Shown here: positions 21,397 through 33,116 of the stretch, in pieces
Position numbering within the stretch: the stretch's first letter is position 1
How the letters are laid out: each line of letters starts with the position of its first letter
Assembly (NCBI GenBank): GCA_003427395.1
Contig: BFEA01000103.1
Coordinates: 631,850-668,509 of the forward strand
From: Chara braunii
Lineage: Eukaryota; Streptophyta; Charophyceae; Charales; Characeae
Direction of reading: 5' to 3'
Length of the DNA: 36,660 nt
Position numbers and translations under genes: made by a program
Notes under the pieces: generated by a model
What the model was told of the DNA's origin: nothing
Database searches by the model: none
What the model saw: the letters and a program-made list of their open reading frames with translations, nothing else

Positions 21397-22129
21397 GTGC
21401 AGGCAATGCCCGCAAAAATAAGAAATGTTGTAGGGAACCTAACACAAACGACTCACATAAACTGAAATAGACTTAAAAAAAAAAAAATTGAATCACAGGG
21501 TAACAAAGAATAGTCTTAAACTGGCTATGAAGTCTGAGTTTAACTGACGAAAAAAAAAGTGACAAATTGAAAAATAAATTTAAATCATAAAAAAAGAAGT
21601 AGGAGAAAAGCCGATGAGAGACAGAGACAGACAAAGAGAGACAAAAAGAAAATAAAAGATAGAGACATAAAGAGAGAGAGAGAGAGAGAGAAAGAGAGCA
21701 ACAAAAAAACAAAGAATAAAGAAACACCAACAGTAGTATACAAAGAGAAGGAGTTTAATATGAGGAATTATCGTTCCATTAAAGTTAGCAAGTGCCCGCA
21801 ATATGATCAAGGAACAATTATTGCGTAACGGAATCCACCTTGACGTAAAAAAACGCAATAATATAAAATCAAAATTATTTTCCTCTCTCTCTCCCTCTCT
21901 CTCCCCGTCCCCCCATTTATTTCTATCTCTCTTCCTATCTCTTTTGTAAGTGCAATTACTTAATCAAAACCGAAACTGACCATAAAAAAATATGTCATTA
22001 AGGCAACGCCTGCACGACCGCCCAATCAACGTCTCTCACTTCCTATCTCTCTTATAAGACCAATCAACTTCCTTCACTGGAACGATACTCTTGCAGCACC
22101 TCACGAATAGAAACTTATTGCAACATTTT

Positions 22130-23745
22130 TCAACGATACCCCTCAAAAGTTCTGAATAGACCTTGTCTTTGTCGATTGTAATGGAGATGAATTGCAGCAT
22201 CCACACATCTCCAAGTGTACATGCTCGTATTCAATTCCGCTGTTGCTTCCACAATATCTTGCACCCTGTGAGAACTGTCAAGATATGACAGATGTGCAAG
22301 TGTCTTTTTGAGACCAATAGACTCAAGAGAGTCATAGACGGCAATGTTAAAATTAGAAAAACTTGGTTGTTCCAAGGGTGCTGTATGGACATGAAGATGG
22401 TTTGTTGATGGTGTAATAGCGGGCACAACACAACTGACAGGAGACGGAGTAGCTGTAGCGGCCGACAAAGCAGAAACAACAACAGAAGTAGTGACGATCG
22501 GCGTTGACATATTGAATGGTGAAGCATAATCCGCAAGACGTTGAAAATTTGGAGGAGATGCTGCTTGAAGGGGGAGTCTACGGACCGGAGCGCAATGAGA
22601 GTGGAAGAAGCAACCATGGGAGGAATCCTTTTGAGAAGTTGTTGTATCCGTGCATATCTGTGAAAAGGTTGGGGAATGGACCCTTCTATCGGACAATGTG
22701 GCAAATCAAATGTCATCCTAGTAATCTCCTCATTAAAGAGAGCAATATACTCATCGCTCAAAAGTGAATTCAACATGGAAGAAGCCTCCAAATCCGAAAC
22801 ATTCAACGGGTTTGAAGGAAAAGTCTCAGGGGATTTTCGTTCCAACCGCATATTAGTGAGTTTGTTTCTTTTCCACTCGAGGAAGTTTTTCCATATTCGT
22901 CCATCTTTTACGACTGTGGCACTTTTGACAAACATTTCAAAAAACACCTCAGTCAAGACATTTTGTATGCCAACCTTCTTCACATCCTCGAACCATTTTT
23001 CAAGGTAAGCGCGCGGATTCGGAGCACGGATTGCGGCTTCATCCTTATCGTCGGACACCACAATAACACCCGCACAATTTTGCGGTTGCAATATGACACA
23101 AACATCTCTTTCGCGTCTACTGCGTTGAGATTGCGAACACGAATCACGAACACGTGCACGTCCAGTGAGCGGTGCACAAAAGTCAAGAGATGCAAGTGCC
23201 TCGGCTGGGAGTTCATTTAGTGCTCTTAAAATCCGAGTTCCTGTTTCACGACCAACTGGTTGTTGTTCCACCCGATTATTACCGAGCGTAGGCTCGGGCA
23301 CTCCGGGCGAATCCAAAACATTAGTTTTCGCACGACGAATCTTTTTTCTCACGAATGTAGGTTCAACCAAGTCTCATTTCGAATCACATGTAACGTTATC
23401 ATCCTCGAGATCGCGAAATGTAAGGTTAATAGGCCTACTCGACTGACCTCCACGTGAACCATCCGCATTAACACGACAGTAGTTACCATCCCCGTCCACA
23501 ACCATTTTCTCAGCATGATCAAGAGTATTCTCTTGGGAACGTTCACGTTCAACCTCACGCAAAACAGGATGATCATCCCGAGGATGTTCACTTCCAAGAT
23601 TCACTGACCTCTCATCATTCCCACTTTTCTTCGACCTCTCTGAATGTTCGGCTCCAGCTTTCAACGTAATATTTGTATCATACTGAGTGGTATTGCTGGT
23701 TGTCATTGCTTTCCTCTTCGCACGAGTGTCGTACTTATGCAGCAT
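22130..23745 (-). pseudogene. Unrecognised Helitron second protein, broken
   Basis: The reading frame starts at ATG 23745, just after a good acceptor (TTCTTTCTTTGCAG at about 23755-23769 on the minus strand), with a basic opening (KYDTRAKRKA). An in-frame TGA at 23374 and a frameshift, probably in the five-base G run at 22570-22574, interrupt about 540 codons. The middle has an acidic-flanked hydrophobic word, VIVVSDDKDE (about 23041-23070), that fits a SUMO-interaction motif. The part after it (AYLEKWFEDVKK and onward) looks helical; the tail is Ser/Thr/Pro-rich, then helical again. Plant Helitrons often carry an RPA-like gene here, but I see no OB-fold signature. Function unknown; it may be a family-specific accessory protein or a captured host gene. 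Confidence 0.7.
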
Positions 23746-23798
23746 TCGGGAGTCGCCTGCAAAGAAAGAATATGATCGAATTGTTGGAATGTCGAGGA

Positions 23799-26700
23799 TC
23801 AATGGAAAAAAAAAAGAAGGACCCATCCCAAAAGCTCATGATATACAATATTCTTCGTAAAAAAATTATTATCATGTAACGCAACACGGATGTTGTTGGG
23901 ATGACCAACACTCGACAAAGCAACGTACAATTGGCCATGCGAAAAAATCGGTTTGCGTAGCCAAACCCCAGCACGTGATACCGTTTGTCCTTGCGACTTG
24001 TTAATTGTTACAGCAAAAGCAAGACGGACTGAAAATTGTCTCCTAACCCATTTGAACTCAGTAGTCTCACCATCGCTTGTCAGATCAATCTTGGGGATTA
24101 GTGTTGTTTTACCTGTGTGCATTATTGTCACTTCCAACAAATCGTCATTAACGGTATTTTTCAGAATCAGCCTTGTGCCATTGCAAAGTCCTTGCTTCGG
24201 CGATAAATTTCGCAAAAGCATCACAGGTGCACGAATTTTTAAGCGCAGCTTGTGAGGTGGAAGGCCAGATTCATCAAGAGAGTTTAAGAACTCCCGCTCA
24301 ATACCAAGCCCGATGTCATCTGAATCAGGATAATCAACACTAAAAAAATCACGCACCTCCCCAGGGAAGTCGTCAAGAACACGGTTGTTAGCAGAACCAG
24401 CATCGTCATTAGTAGGGTATAAAATTAATCGAGGCAAGAAATACTCGGCATCGCCCACATGGTTGGACACATCATCAAACGTCCATGAAATCAATTTATC
24501 AATTGGTTTATCCGTACAAATCTCACATGGCAATCTGACCGCAGCAGGTTCATTAAGAACAACGCGAGGATGGTCACCATTCCCAATACGCATCAAAAAG
24601 TGGTCATACATTTGTATCATTTCGTCATCCCTTAAGCTTAAGATTCGCATATTTTCAGTCAGTTGATGAATCTCAAAAAATTTCCACAAAGGAGACATTT
24701 TCATGGACGCATCAATTTGTTGCGCTCGCGATCCATGTTTTACAACGGGTAAAACATGTCTAAAATCCCCAGCGAGAAGTAGAACTTTCCCACCAAACAA
24801 CTCATTATTGTTACAGAGGTCCCGAAACGTAATGTCAAGAGTTTCCAAGTGAAACTTGTTACTCATCGGAGCCTCGTCCCAAACAATCAAGTCCGCACGG
24901 CGGATAAGTTCCGCAAGATCACTTTGTTTCGCAATCAAGAAGGGACGCGTGTTTCAAGTTTCAAACGTGCCCGAAATCGGGAGTGAAACGTTCGACCCCC
25001 CGTTAAAAGAGTCGCCGCTATGCCGCTGGACGCGACAGCCAGTGCAATGGCAGAACGGGACTTGATGCCCGCCAAAATCGTTTCAATGCAAAAAGTTTTT
25101 CCTGTTCCAGCCGGTGCATCGACAAAAACACGCAACGGTCTTTTCTCTTGCACAACCCGAACGACTCTTTCCACCAACACTCGTTGACGTGGACGAAGAC
25201 GTCGGAAATTAGAATCATATTAGCGTCGCATTTGAATCGGATCATACGATAACTCGTCGTATAGAATTGAGGATACAGTTCTGTTCTCGCAATGTCTGGT
25301 TATGTTCTCAGCAATTGTTTCCCCATCAGGTGTTGGATAATGAAGGCAGAATTGACGGATGTTTTTTCCAGACTCCTGTAAAATACGGTCAAGATGGAAT
25401 AACACTAAGGATTGCAAAATGTTTGGGGGGACAATTTCGTTGCCCGCACGATATTGAAAATCATCACACATCTTATCCCAATGTCGTTCAAAGAAACGAA
25501 CCGGATCATTCACAGGACCAAAAGCGAGAACCATAACAAATATTTTACGAACTTCTTTAGGCATGTAATGCGCCGCGGCTGTGTCGATGCATTGATCGTA
25601 TGCATCGTCTGTTTGTAAAAGGTCTAATCGAACACAAATAGATATGAAAGAATCGTATTCGACTCCGTGCGTTGTACGAATTTCAACAAAAGAGCACACC
25701 CCACGAGAATGTTCATGGTTTAATAACACGCGCAGTTAGAATCATTCCCCTTCGGTGATCCTCACGTGATGCAACCGAGATATCTTTTCGAAGGGACCAC
25801 CGTGAAGATCACGCTTTCTTCGGTTTCACTTCTTATGTTTGTTATCTCAAACATGAGTATTAATGATTTCTGCGTAAAGAGGAAGCTCCTCTTTAGGAAC
25901 ACCTTCATTCAAAGAGTTGTGTTCCATCCATGCTGTTAATTTCGTTTTCGGGGGTTCATGTGAAACAACCTCATGCTCAGTGTCAAGTTCGAATTGCACT
26001 TTTTGCATGTTTTCGAGATGCACGGACAATCTTCCCACGGCAGGCCATTGTTCCGCAACGTCAAACTCAAATAGACGTTAGCATGCTTCACATGCACCTA
26101 CAACACATATATCTTGATACAATTTAACTTCGTCGATGGGTGCATTATTATCCTGCTCGCAAACCATAGCACGATCGCACCCTTTGTACACATACTTATA
26201 CACGTACTTGCACGCATTGATGTTAGCACAATATTCAACATTCAAGTGATAATTAAACCTCATTAGCAAATACGGGTTATACGGGACCATACGACGATTG
26301 TCGTAAATGACACCATTTTGAATAATCGTAAAACCACCGTCACTTGGTTTTTTTCTCCTATATGAAGGGTACATTTGCTCGTCTTTGAATGTTGTTGTGG
26401 AAATGAAGTCTTTTGGAAACCCTTTTGTGCATTCTCCGTCCTCCGTACACGAAGCGTCGCGTTTCTCCGAACCACAAATCCCGTGCAACATGAACTTGAC
26501 TACCCTTTCTCTCAATTCCCCTTCCGGTGGAATCTCAGCACACACCACATTGTCAACAGCATCCGCATCCCGAATTTTATCATCCGGATGCAAGATAACC
26601 AATATATGTGCGTGTGGTAGACCCCTTTTTGAAACTCCACCACATACAACATTCCACTCACCCTACCAAAGATCCGTTTGTTCTTTATCTCATCAATCAG

Positions 26701-28319
26701 TTGTGCAAGATAACCCTTGAACACTCGTGCAAGAAGATTCGGCCTATTGTTAGGACATTGACCTGGTTATAGGGCTTGCTTGATCTCCGACCAATTTGTG
26801 TTGCACGTCATAATGATGAAAAAATCCGGTTTTTCGAATTGTCTCACAATTGCCATGCTGTCGTGATATCTTTCATTCATATATCGAGGCCCCCCAGTGA
26901 ACGTTGACGAGAAAACCACTTTTGTCCCAATACCGTCACCACGTTGATTTTGTTGCACAGCGTCCCGTAAATCCTGATAATATTCCGAGCGCAATTCTTT
27001 TTGGTGGAATCTCACCAATTTTAAGCGGAGGGATTCAACTTTAGCATACGCCATGCAACAAAACTCATGGAAGAGACGTGCTGTATAAAGGAGGCAAGGT
27101 CTTTCACCATCACGCTCGTGAAGGTGAAATGCATAGTACTCCTTGACACTAAGTCCTGGCGGCCATCCAGCCGTTGGACAGACCAACTATCAATTCCCTC
27201 CGGAAAAAGTAAAACAAACCTTAAGCAATCGTGCGCTTGATAACATTCTGGAACCACAATTGTCTGCCGCTCACCAGGAAGAGGAGCACGCAAACGAATC
27301 TCCAACTCACGAGGAAGGAGTTCTTCGGCCATCAGAACACACACCTCATTAAGACCCATAGGACGGTTATAACGCCTTGCATGTTCCTCCTCGGGCATGG
27401 CATCCGGATTTATGACCAACTTCCTCCCATTCAAGGATTCCTGCGGAAGGCCAGCAACCAATGCACTGATACGATGAAAGATTGGACCTTGAGCCCGAAG
27501 TTGGCCCTGAAATCCTTGAATACCATCACTCGGATGCTTCAACCGCGAGAATGCGGGGGATAAACTATTATTAATTATCCTTGCATTGTTTTAAAGGAAT
27601 CGGCCGTCGAAACTTTGAGATGTCCAAAGGGAAAGAATCTCATGCTCCGGCGAGCCTTCGCAAGGCCATTCCCATAATGGACAACGTTTTGTACCTTTTC
27701 GGCAACACATCTTCGTCCATTTTGTTTCATGATGCCACAATTTAGCACCACAATGCTTACACGGATCTCGACTGCAAATGTCGAATGGTTCAACAGTGCT
27801 GCCATTTGCAAAAATCGCTACAGTAGCACCACAATTTGTTGCTACAGATGCCCATCGCAGTGCATTAAGATCAGGAGCTGGAACTTCATGCAAATCATTC
27901 ATTTCTTCATCACGACTATTTGGTTCACTGTCTTCATGATTGTTCATTAGATTTCGATTTCTCACGGACAGATTTTGCGATTGCTGTGCTCGCGATGACA
28001 GACTCCACGAGTGCCTTGCCAGAGAAAATTGACTCCGCGATTGTCTCGCAGGAGAAGATGCATTCCTCGATTGCGCAGAGGCGCTGACTCGAATCTCTCG
28101 AATGATATTCACAGCGAACAAACTTCGCCTCACACGCCGTACAATATTTTTATGAGCACGCACATCTTCTTTCCTCCTATGATTCTTAAGGGCAGCTCTC
28201 AATGCACACATATGTTTAACATGAACGTTTGGTCGTGTTCCCTGCTGTTTCCTTCGTTTTGAAATTATACGCGACGTAGAACATGGTTCGTTCACATTTA
28301 TTTTATCGACTTGCTCCAT
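23799..28319 (-). pseudogene. Helitron Rep-PIF1 helicase (RepHel), broken
   Basis: This is the Helitron transposase: Rep nicks and joins DNA, the helicase unwinds it. Start ATG 28319. In order: a zinc finger CKHC..CC at about 27699-27761; a Helitron N-terminal domain (GGPRYMNERYHDSMAIVRQF, then TCNTNW..EI); the HUH motif PHAH at 26606-26617; the two-tyrosine motif KYVYKYVYKG at 26180-26209; Walker A DAPAGTGKT at 25094-25120; Walker B WDEAPM at about 24864-24881; GDFRHVLPV, TINKSQGQT and GQLYVALSSV further on. In-frame stops lie at 27591, 26767, 26078, 25847, 25826, 25742, 25736 and 25220; frameshifts near 27175, in the five-base T run 26626-26630, and near 24940. The last 379 codons are open, but motif VI has Ser for the usual Arg and motif III has His for the usual Gln. 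The protein cannot be made intact. Confidence 0.93.
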
Positions 28320-28365
28320 TCGTTCACCAACCTATACAGTACTTTCAACAACCATTGCACTTGCA

Positions 28366-29469
28366 TCATAGCCCAATGACACATGGTGAGGCATCGACGA
28401 CAACGATCCACACCGACGACAACGATCCAAGTTTCAAACGACGCACGACTTTATTTGCACGGAGCTGTCGAATTAATAACATACGGTACAGTCGGTTGCG
28501 CCTTGAACGAATTGGTTTCCATAATAATAATATTTTCCGTCGATTATGAAATCCAACAAACTTTATAATGAACGTGTTCGGCGAATTCGGCAGGGTCATG
28601 ACAGCAGATAATGGATTTGCATGAACATCCCTCAAGGGAGGACAAACATTACTCTCCACAATTTTTTGTGGGACATCGGCAGTCAATGTGGATGATGAAC
28701 AATTGTGCACATGTGCCGAGTGCGAGGGAAAATTATCGAGTGAAACGGATCTTTCGACAATCGAAACGGAATCTGCATTTATTGCAACATCTGTACGAAT
28801 TTCAAGTGGACGTTCACTTTGCAAGACCATAGAGAGATTTCTAGGACAATTAATGCGATCCGTACCAACATTATTATCTCCTCGATTCATTCTGTTGAAA
28901 AATACGGGGCTTGTGAAATCATTCATCGATGAAATTGATTGTCGAAAAGATGGAGACCTATCACTACATTGTTCTTCATTAGAACAATCAAGAGTATAAT
29001 CTTGACTTACCACCGGTTGTTTATCTCTACTGCGAGCAGTTGACTCATCTACAGCACCTACCGCCTGTAATAAAGACCTCCGGGTTCGACGACTTTGGGA
29101 AGGTGGTCGTCCGCGTTTGCGGTGTTCGTGTTGTGATGGCATTGCCGTCTCACTCGTAGAGCGACAGGGAGTAATATCCGAACCTATACGTAATCCCAAT
29201 TCATGATTGGATGAGGAAGAAGGGCCCTCGAATGGTGACAAACCGACTTGACCTGGAACAATGGAAGGACACCAAGCATATTCTGATATTATCGGCGAGG
29301 ACACCAAAGGATCACCAACAACCCTTTCAAAAGGCCGCCGGCGTTTGCGACGCTTCCACGGAACATGCAAGGACCTATCCGCAGGTGAAGAGAATGTTCG
29401 AATGGTGGATAAATTACTATTGGTTGAAGTGTCACATGGCTCTTGGTCCTCTGCCAAATTAATGGGCAC
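28366..29469 (-). pseudogene. AT-hook-bearing frame at the 5' side of the Helitron
   Basis: An open frame of 367 codons upstream of RepHel. It has a basic cluster (WKRRKRRRPF, about residues 38-47) and a canonical AT-hook core (KRGRPP, about residues 118-123), so it may bind A/T-rich DNA in the nucleus. There is no ATG at its left end; a CAG acceptor-like word (TTAATTTGGCAG on the minus strand, about 29446-29457) suggests an upstream exon, or it is a truncated frame. It could be the N-terminal part of RepHel joined by an intron or frameshift between 28366 and 28319, or a separate accessory gene. An 18-base direct duplication near 28395-28430 lies at its 3' end. Confidence 0.6.
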
Positions 29470-29956
29470 GTACGTACGTATTTGTACATGGGCACGTCAC
29501 AGTGGATAGGAGGAGTAAGATGCATATAGACAACCGAAACGAAAATAATACAACTCAAAACATCCATATATATATGTAATTATATGAAGAAGAGTAATAT
29601 AGTATATAGTATCAGGTAGAAAAGAGAAAAAAAAAGAAAAACAAAGAAGACACAGTGCAACACAAAGAACGCAACAAAAATGCAAAGCACAGACGGAAAA
29701 AAAAAAAAGAGTCAGTTCGTTTTTTTTTATTTCAACACGTCTATCGAGGTTAATTAATGTTAAATTACATTGGAATTTATTCGTACAGGAGCACTTTCAT
29801 GTTCAGGTGCGCTTTCATGTTCTCGCAAATGTTTGATCGGGACCGGAACTTTTTTAAACTTCTATTGAGGTTAATTAACATTCCTCCTATTTTTTTCATA
29901 TGTCTCATTCGTTTGTTATATTCGGGTTATGTTCGATTTATGATCCTATATGCCCC
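29470..29956. other. A/T-rich region expected to hold the Helitron 5' end and promoter
   Basis: Contains TATATA-rich sequence at about 29565-29615, A and T runs, an 18-bp tandem duplication at about 29786-29822, and two TTAATTAA words near 29747 and 29871. No gene. The Helitron 5' terminus probably lies here. Confidence 0.4.
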
Positions 29957-30745
29957 TTAGTTTTTTCAGGGCCCCATGCAATAGAGTCATACGTACCTCG
30001 TCTATCCACGCTTGCTCTTTGCCATTCTCCGGCAGGGTTCACTTTTCTGTTCGGATAAATTTGTCACTGGGATCGAAACTTCTTTTGGCTCCAATCCACC
30101 GTAATCGAGGCGTCTCCTACTTACGGCCAGCCTTAGGTATCCTAAGTCAGTCATCCGTCTACAAAAGATTTGAAAAAGGTAACATGTCTCCACCGACCTT
30201 TCCGAGCCCCGATCGTTAGGAAGTAGTCCACAGTACCCATTTTCCTCGCCTGAGCACGAGGCCCAAATCTCAGAAGTAGGCGTTGGCTCCACCGCAACAA
30301 CATTGCACCACCCCCATAAATGGGTCTATGCGGCGTACCGCACCTCCTCCCAGCCAGCCTCGAAGGTCGTGGATCGAGGAAGAGTCATTCCTAGCGATCG
30401 AGGTCAGGCAAACCGTTGATGGCCTCACCTTTCTTCTCCTCTTTTGCTTGGGCGACTTTGATGAAATAGGAGCAAAGGGGGTAGAGAACAAGACTTTTTG
30501 GAACAGGTCTTGGCGAGACGAGGTCATTCGGGATAGCATGGGTGTCTTGGAAAAATGCTACGTTCATTGCCATTTTTATTCCTTCTTATCGGATTGGTTT
30601 CTTTTTCAATATTCATTCGAAAAACATGGTGTAACCTAACCCGACCAATAACACTTAATTTGCTTCATATGATTGTTTGAGTTTTTTCAGCATCCCATGT
30701 AGACCAATCATACGTACCTTGATTATTCTTGAGCATCCTTTGCTT
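29957..30745 (+). repeat. Dispersed repeat, copy 2, flanked by short direct repeats
   Basis: The body (about 30170-30590) is the second copy of the repeat at 2300-2710. It lies between two similar blocks of about 65 bases, each with TTTTTTCAG, CCCATG and TCATACGTACCT in order, at 29961-30000 and about 30683-30719. The direct blocks could be old LTR-like ends or a tandem unit boundary. The frame 30283-30639 shows no domain. Confidence 0.65.
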
Positions 30746-31026
30746 TCCTTCAATAACATTTACTGAAAGGCGGTCTAAGTTTATTGTTGTTTTTTAGTCT
30801 TACTATCGACACTCTTCCTTTCTAATTATTCATAAAATTCATACTATAATATCACAGAACATTTAAGCCTACATTTCTTTTTTTCAAACTTCTTACTCAT
30901 CTCAACCGATTTTGAACATTATTTCATGTCTATATTTTAAGGGATACTCACCTGATTGTTTTTAAAAAATAAGCAGAACAGTATAAGAACGAACACACAA
31001 AACCATACAATATTGACAAAGAAAAT
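30746..31026. other. A/T-rich spacer
   Basis: No gene or repeat recognised. Confidence 0.4.
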
Positions 31027-31049
31027 TCAACAAATATTAGCAACTAAGC
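31027..31049 (-). other. Near-copy of the Helitron 3' junction sequence
   Basis: TCAACAAATATT here (31027-31038) is followed by AG, CAA and CTAAGC; at 21357-21380 the same 12 bases are followed by TA, CTAG and CTAAGC. The GC hairpin of the true terminus is absent here. A GA-rich microsatellite region and then a minus-strand gene follow in both places. Confidence 0.5.
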
Positions 31050-31234
31050 ATTATTTTCTTCTCATTCCATGAATAGTTCTCAAGAAAAGAGATGCAAAAA
31101 AGAAAAAAAAATAAAAATAAAAAAATGGATTAAATAAGAGAGACACAAAGAGAGATAGTGAGACGACTTAAATAAGATACAAAGAGCAAGAAAGAGAGAT
31201 AAAAACATAAACATGAACGACTTAAATAAGAGAC

Positions 31235-31237
<3 letters not shown>

Positions 31238-31267
<30 letters not shown>

Positions 31268-31268
31268 N

Positions 31269-31333
<65 letters not shown>

Positions 31334-31340
31334 AGAGAGA
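31238..31340 (+). repeat. (GATA)n(GA)n microsatellite
   Basis: GATA units run into GA units, with one ambiguous base at 31268. A/T-rich, gene-free sequence continues to about 31710. Confidence 0.95.
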
Positions 31341-31712
31341 CAGAGAGACATGATTTAAATAAATAAAAAAAAACACAAAATTGAAGAGTTCAATGTCGAA
31401 TGGTGGGAAAAAAAAAAAAAAACTTTCAAATCCAGATACAAAGATAGAAAGAGAGAAAAAAATAGGGACAAATAGGTGGGAAAAAAAAAAAATGGAGAAT
31501 CTAATTCAGAGGAAGAGTAAGCAAGAAAGACAATAAAGCCAAATTTAACTGTTTTATTGCAAAATTTTTCAAATATCATTACCCATCCTACTTGAATCAG
31601 AACATTTTTTTAGCTACCACACTCCACGTCACCCACCCTACTTCAACCGCTCATTTTACTTCTTTTAGTCTAACATAATCCACTTCCTATTTAATAGCAA
31701 ACACAAATTTCA

Positions 31713-33116
31713 CTACACATCTACATCATCATTTCTACGAAGTCGCCTCCTCCTCTCTTCCATTGCGAACTCCTCCTGCTCACTAAGAATGTTATCCCCA
31801 TCAGGATAAAGGGTCGTCGCATTGTCAGACGTAGGTCTAACAACCGTCAAATCATTAACCTTTTTATAATCCCCCCTCGTCATATAGCTAAATCGGTGAC
31901 ACGAAGGACATGAACGCCTCAGTGCTTCTATCAAGGCGAGCACCATTTCCTGCAATCTTGTCTCATGTTTCATGTTGATGCTCGCCAGAACATTCAACTC
32001 CTTTTTAACATTCGCCATCTCCTTCATAAACCTCGTTGGCGAATGAGCAGTAACGACATTCCCCAACAAAACTCTCCAAGTGTATAATTGTTCTTTGTAA
32101 CCTCTGACCATGGCAGTTGTGAGTCCCTCCTCACATAGCTCGGCAAAATTTTGCCTGAATATAGAATTCATTAAGTTTCTATGTGTCTCCTTGTACAAAT
32201 GCCCAAGCGCAATCACTGTTCCCCTCAACTGATTATCACGCACCGAAAACTTCATCGCACTTTGCACCTCCAACAATGCATTCCTATGCACCAACTCCTC
32301 ACCGACGATCCGTAATGATTCTAACATAACAATGAAAAACATTTTCGGAAGCTCCTTCAAAGTTCCAATCGATGGAATCTTAAACAGGTCCGAGGCAAAA
32401 GAAGGATCAATTGATGGCAAGGCACCCATTAACAACATATTTTTTATCCCACTTTCCGCTTTTTCTAATCGGTCACGCAAATGCTGAACCTCTTGTGAAA
32501 AATGCGGGTTAACTTTCGTACGAAGCTTACAAACATTGTCCAACAATTCATTTCTAATAGAAGATTGAATTAACTCCTTAAACTCTCTGTCCATCTGCTC
32601 GGCAACATCCGCCTCCTTCTTCAAAACGCCATCACCGGATACAGAGGAATCTCTTACCTCTTCACTTCGTTTTGTTTCAATGAAACTTTTGACCACTGCC
32701 CATGCATTCAACTCAACTTTCTGAAATGCATTTCGCAATGCAATCACTTCCTCCTCCTTCTTTTTCAATATTTCGAGCAATTCATCCTGAGTCCATCGAA
32801 GACCCTCATTGTCTGTCAGGTAGCGACCACATATCTCCTTCAAAGTCACTCGGAAGCTTACCTTCGACATTGTACTGCACTTTAGGCTGCTTTCCATGGA
32901 GACATTGTTCTCTCTCATGAATTTCATTCCCCTGGCTATAGTCGTACCATTCGTGACATTTTGCAAGGTACCTATCTTTCAGGTGATCTTTAATCAAAGG
33001 ATGGTCGAATGCATCATCATATCCAGTCACTTCCCCAGCAGACCGCGATGATCCTTCCACCCCCCTTTCGACATCTCTGTTGACCAATGCATTGGTTTCA
33101 CCAGACACTTGTCTGT
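31713..33116 (-). CDS. Unrecognised protein, 5' end missing, possible 49-base intron
   Basis: The long exon (32812-31713) encodes a mostly helical, charged protein, with a likely coiled coil near its start (ELLEILKKKEEEVIALRNAF), a late CPSC pair and an Arg-rich end (EERRRRLRRND). Upstream, a second frame (33116-32862) joins it in phase if 32861-32813 is removed: AAG|GTAAGC at its left and CTGACAG| at its right are good splice sites. The upstream exon begins after GTGCTCTCTGCAG|, another strong acceptor, and has no ATG, so earlier exons are missing or lie beyond the GA array. At 49 bases the intron is short for a plant, so a frameshift is the alternative. The long frame has no premature stops. 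Host gene, captured gene or element gene cannot be told apart. Confidence 0.55.
32813..32861 (-). other. Candidate intron
   Basis: Bounded by GTAAGC and TGACAG on the minus strand; removal restores one continuous frame (the split codon becomes GAC). Length 49 bases. Confidence 0.45.

Larger units (their letters stand above)
21371..29469 (-). mobile_element. Helitron rolling-circle transposon, decayed, 5' end not located
   Basis: The element reads on the minus strand. Its 3' end is exact: minus-strand CTAG followed by host T, with a 7-bp GC hairpin six bases inside. Within it lie, in minus-strand order, an AT-hook frame, a Rep-PIF1 helicase gene and an unrecognised second gene. Helitrons insert between A and T without target duplication, and the flank fits (A before the terminus on the plus strand). 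The 5' TC end must lie above 29469, probably below about 29957 where an unrelated repeat begins, but several GA|T words compete and I do not choose one. The stretch 21397-22129 is subterminal and gene-free, with A runs and a GA array at 21678-21694. Confidence 0.92.

Noticed and set aside
25220-27593. In-frame TAA/TGA codons could mean a variant genetic code
   Set aside because: Frameshifts accompany them, the stops fall at positions with differing expected residues (Trp, Tyr, others), and the gag pseudogene shows stops too. Decay is simpler.
29500-29520. GA|T at about 29519 as the Helitron 5' TC end
   Set aside because: It leaves only about 50 bases before the first frame, and many equal GA|T words lie up to 29957; without another copy the choice is arbitrary.
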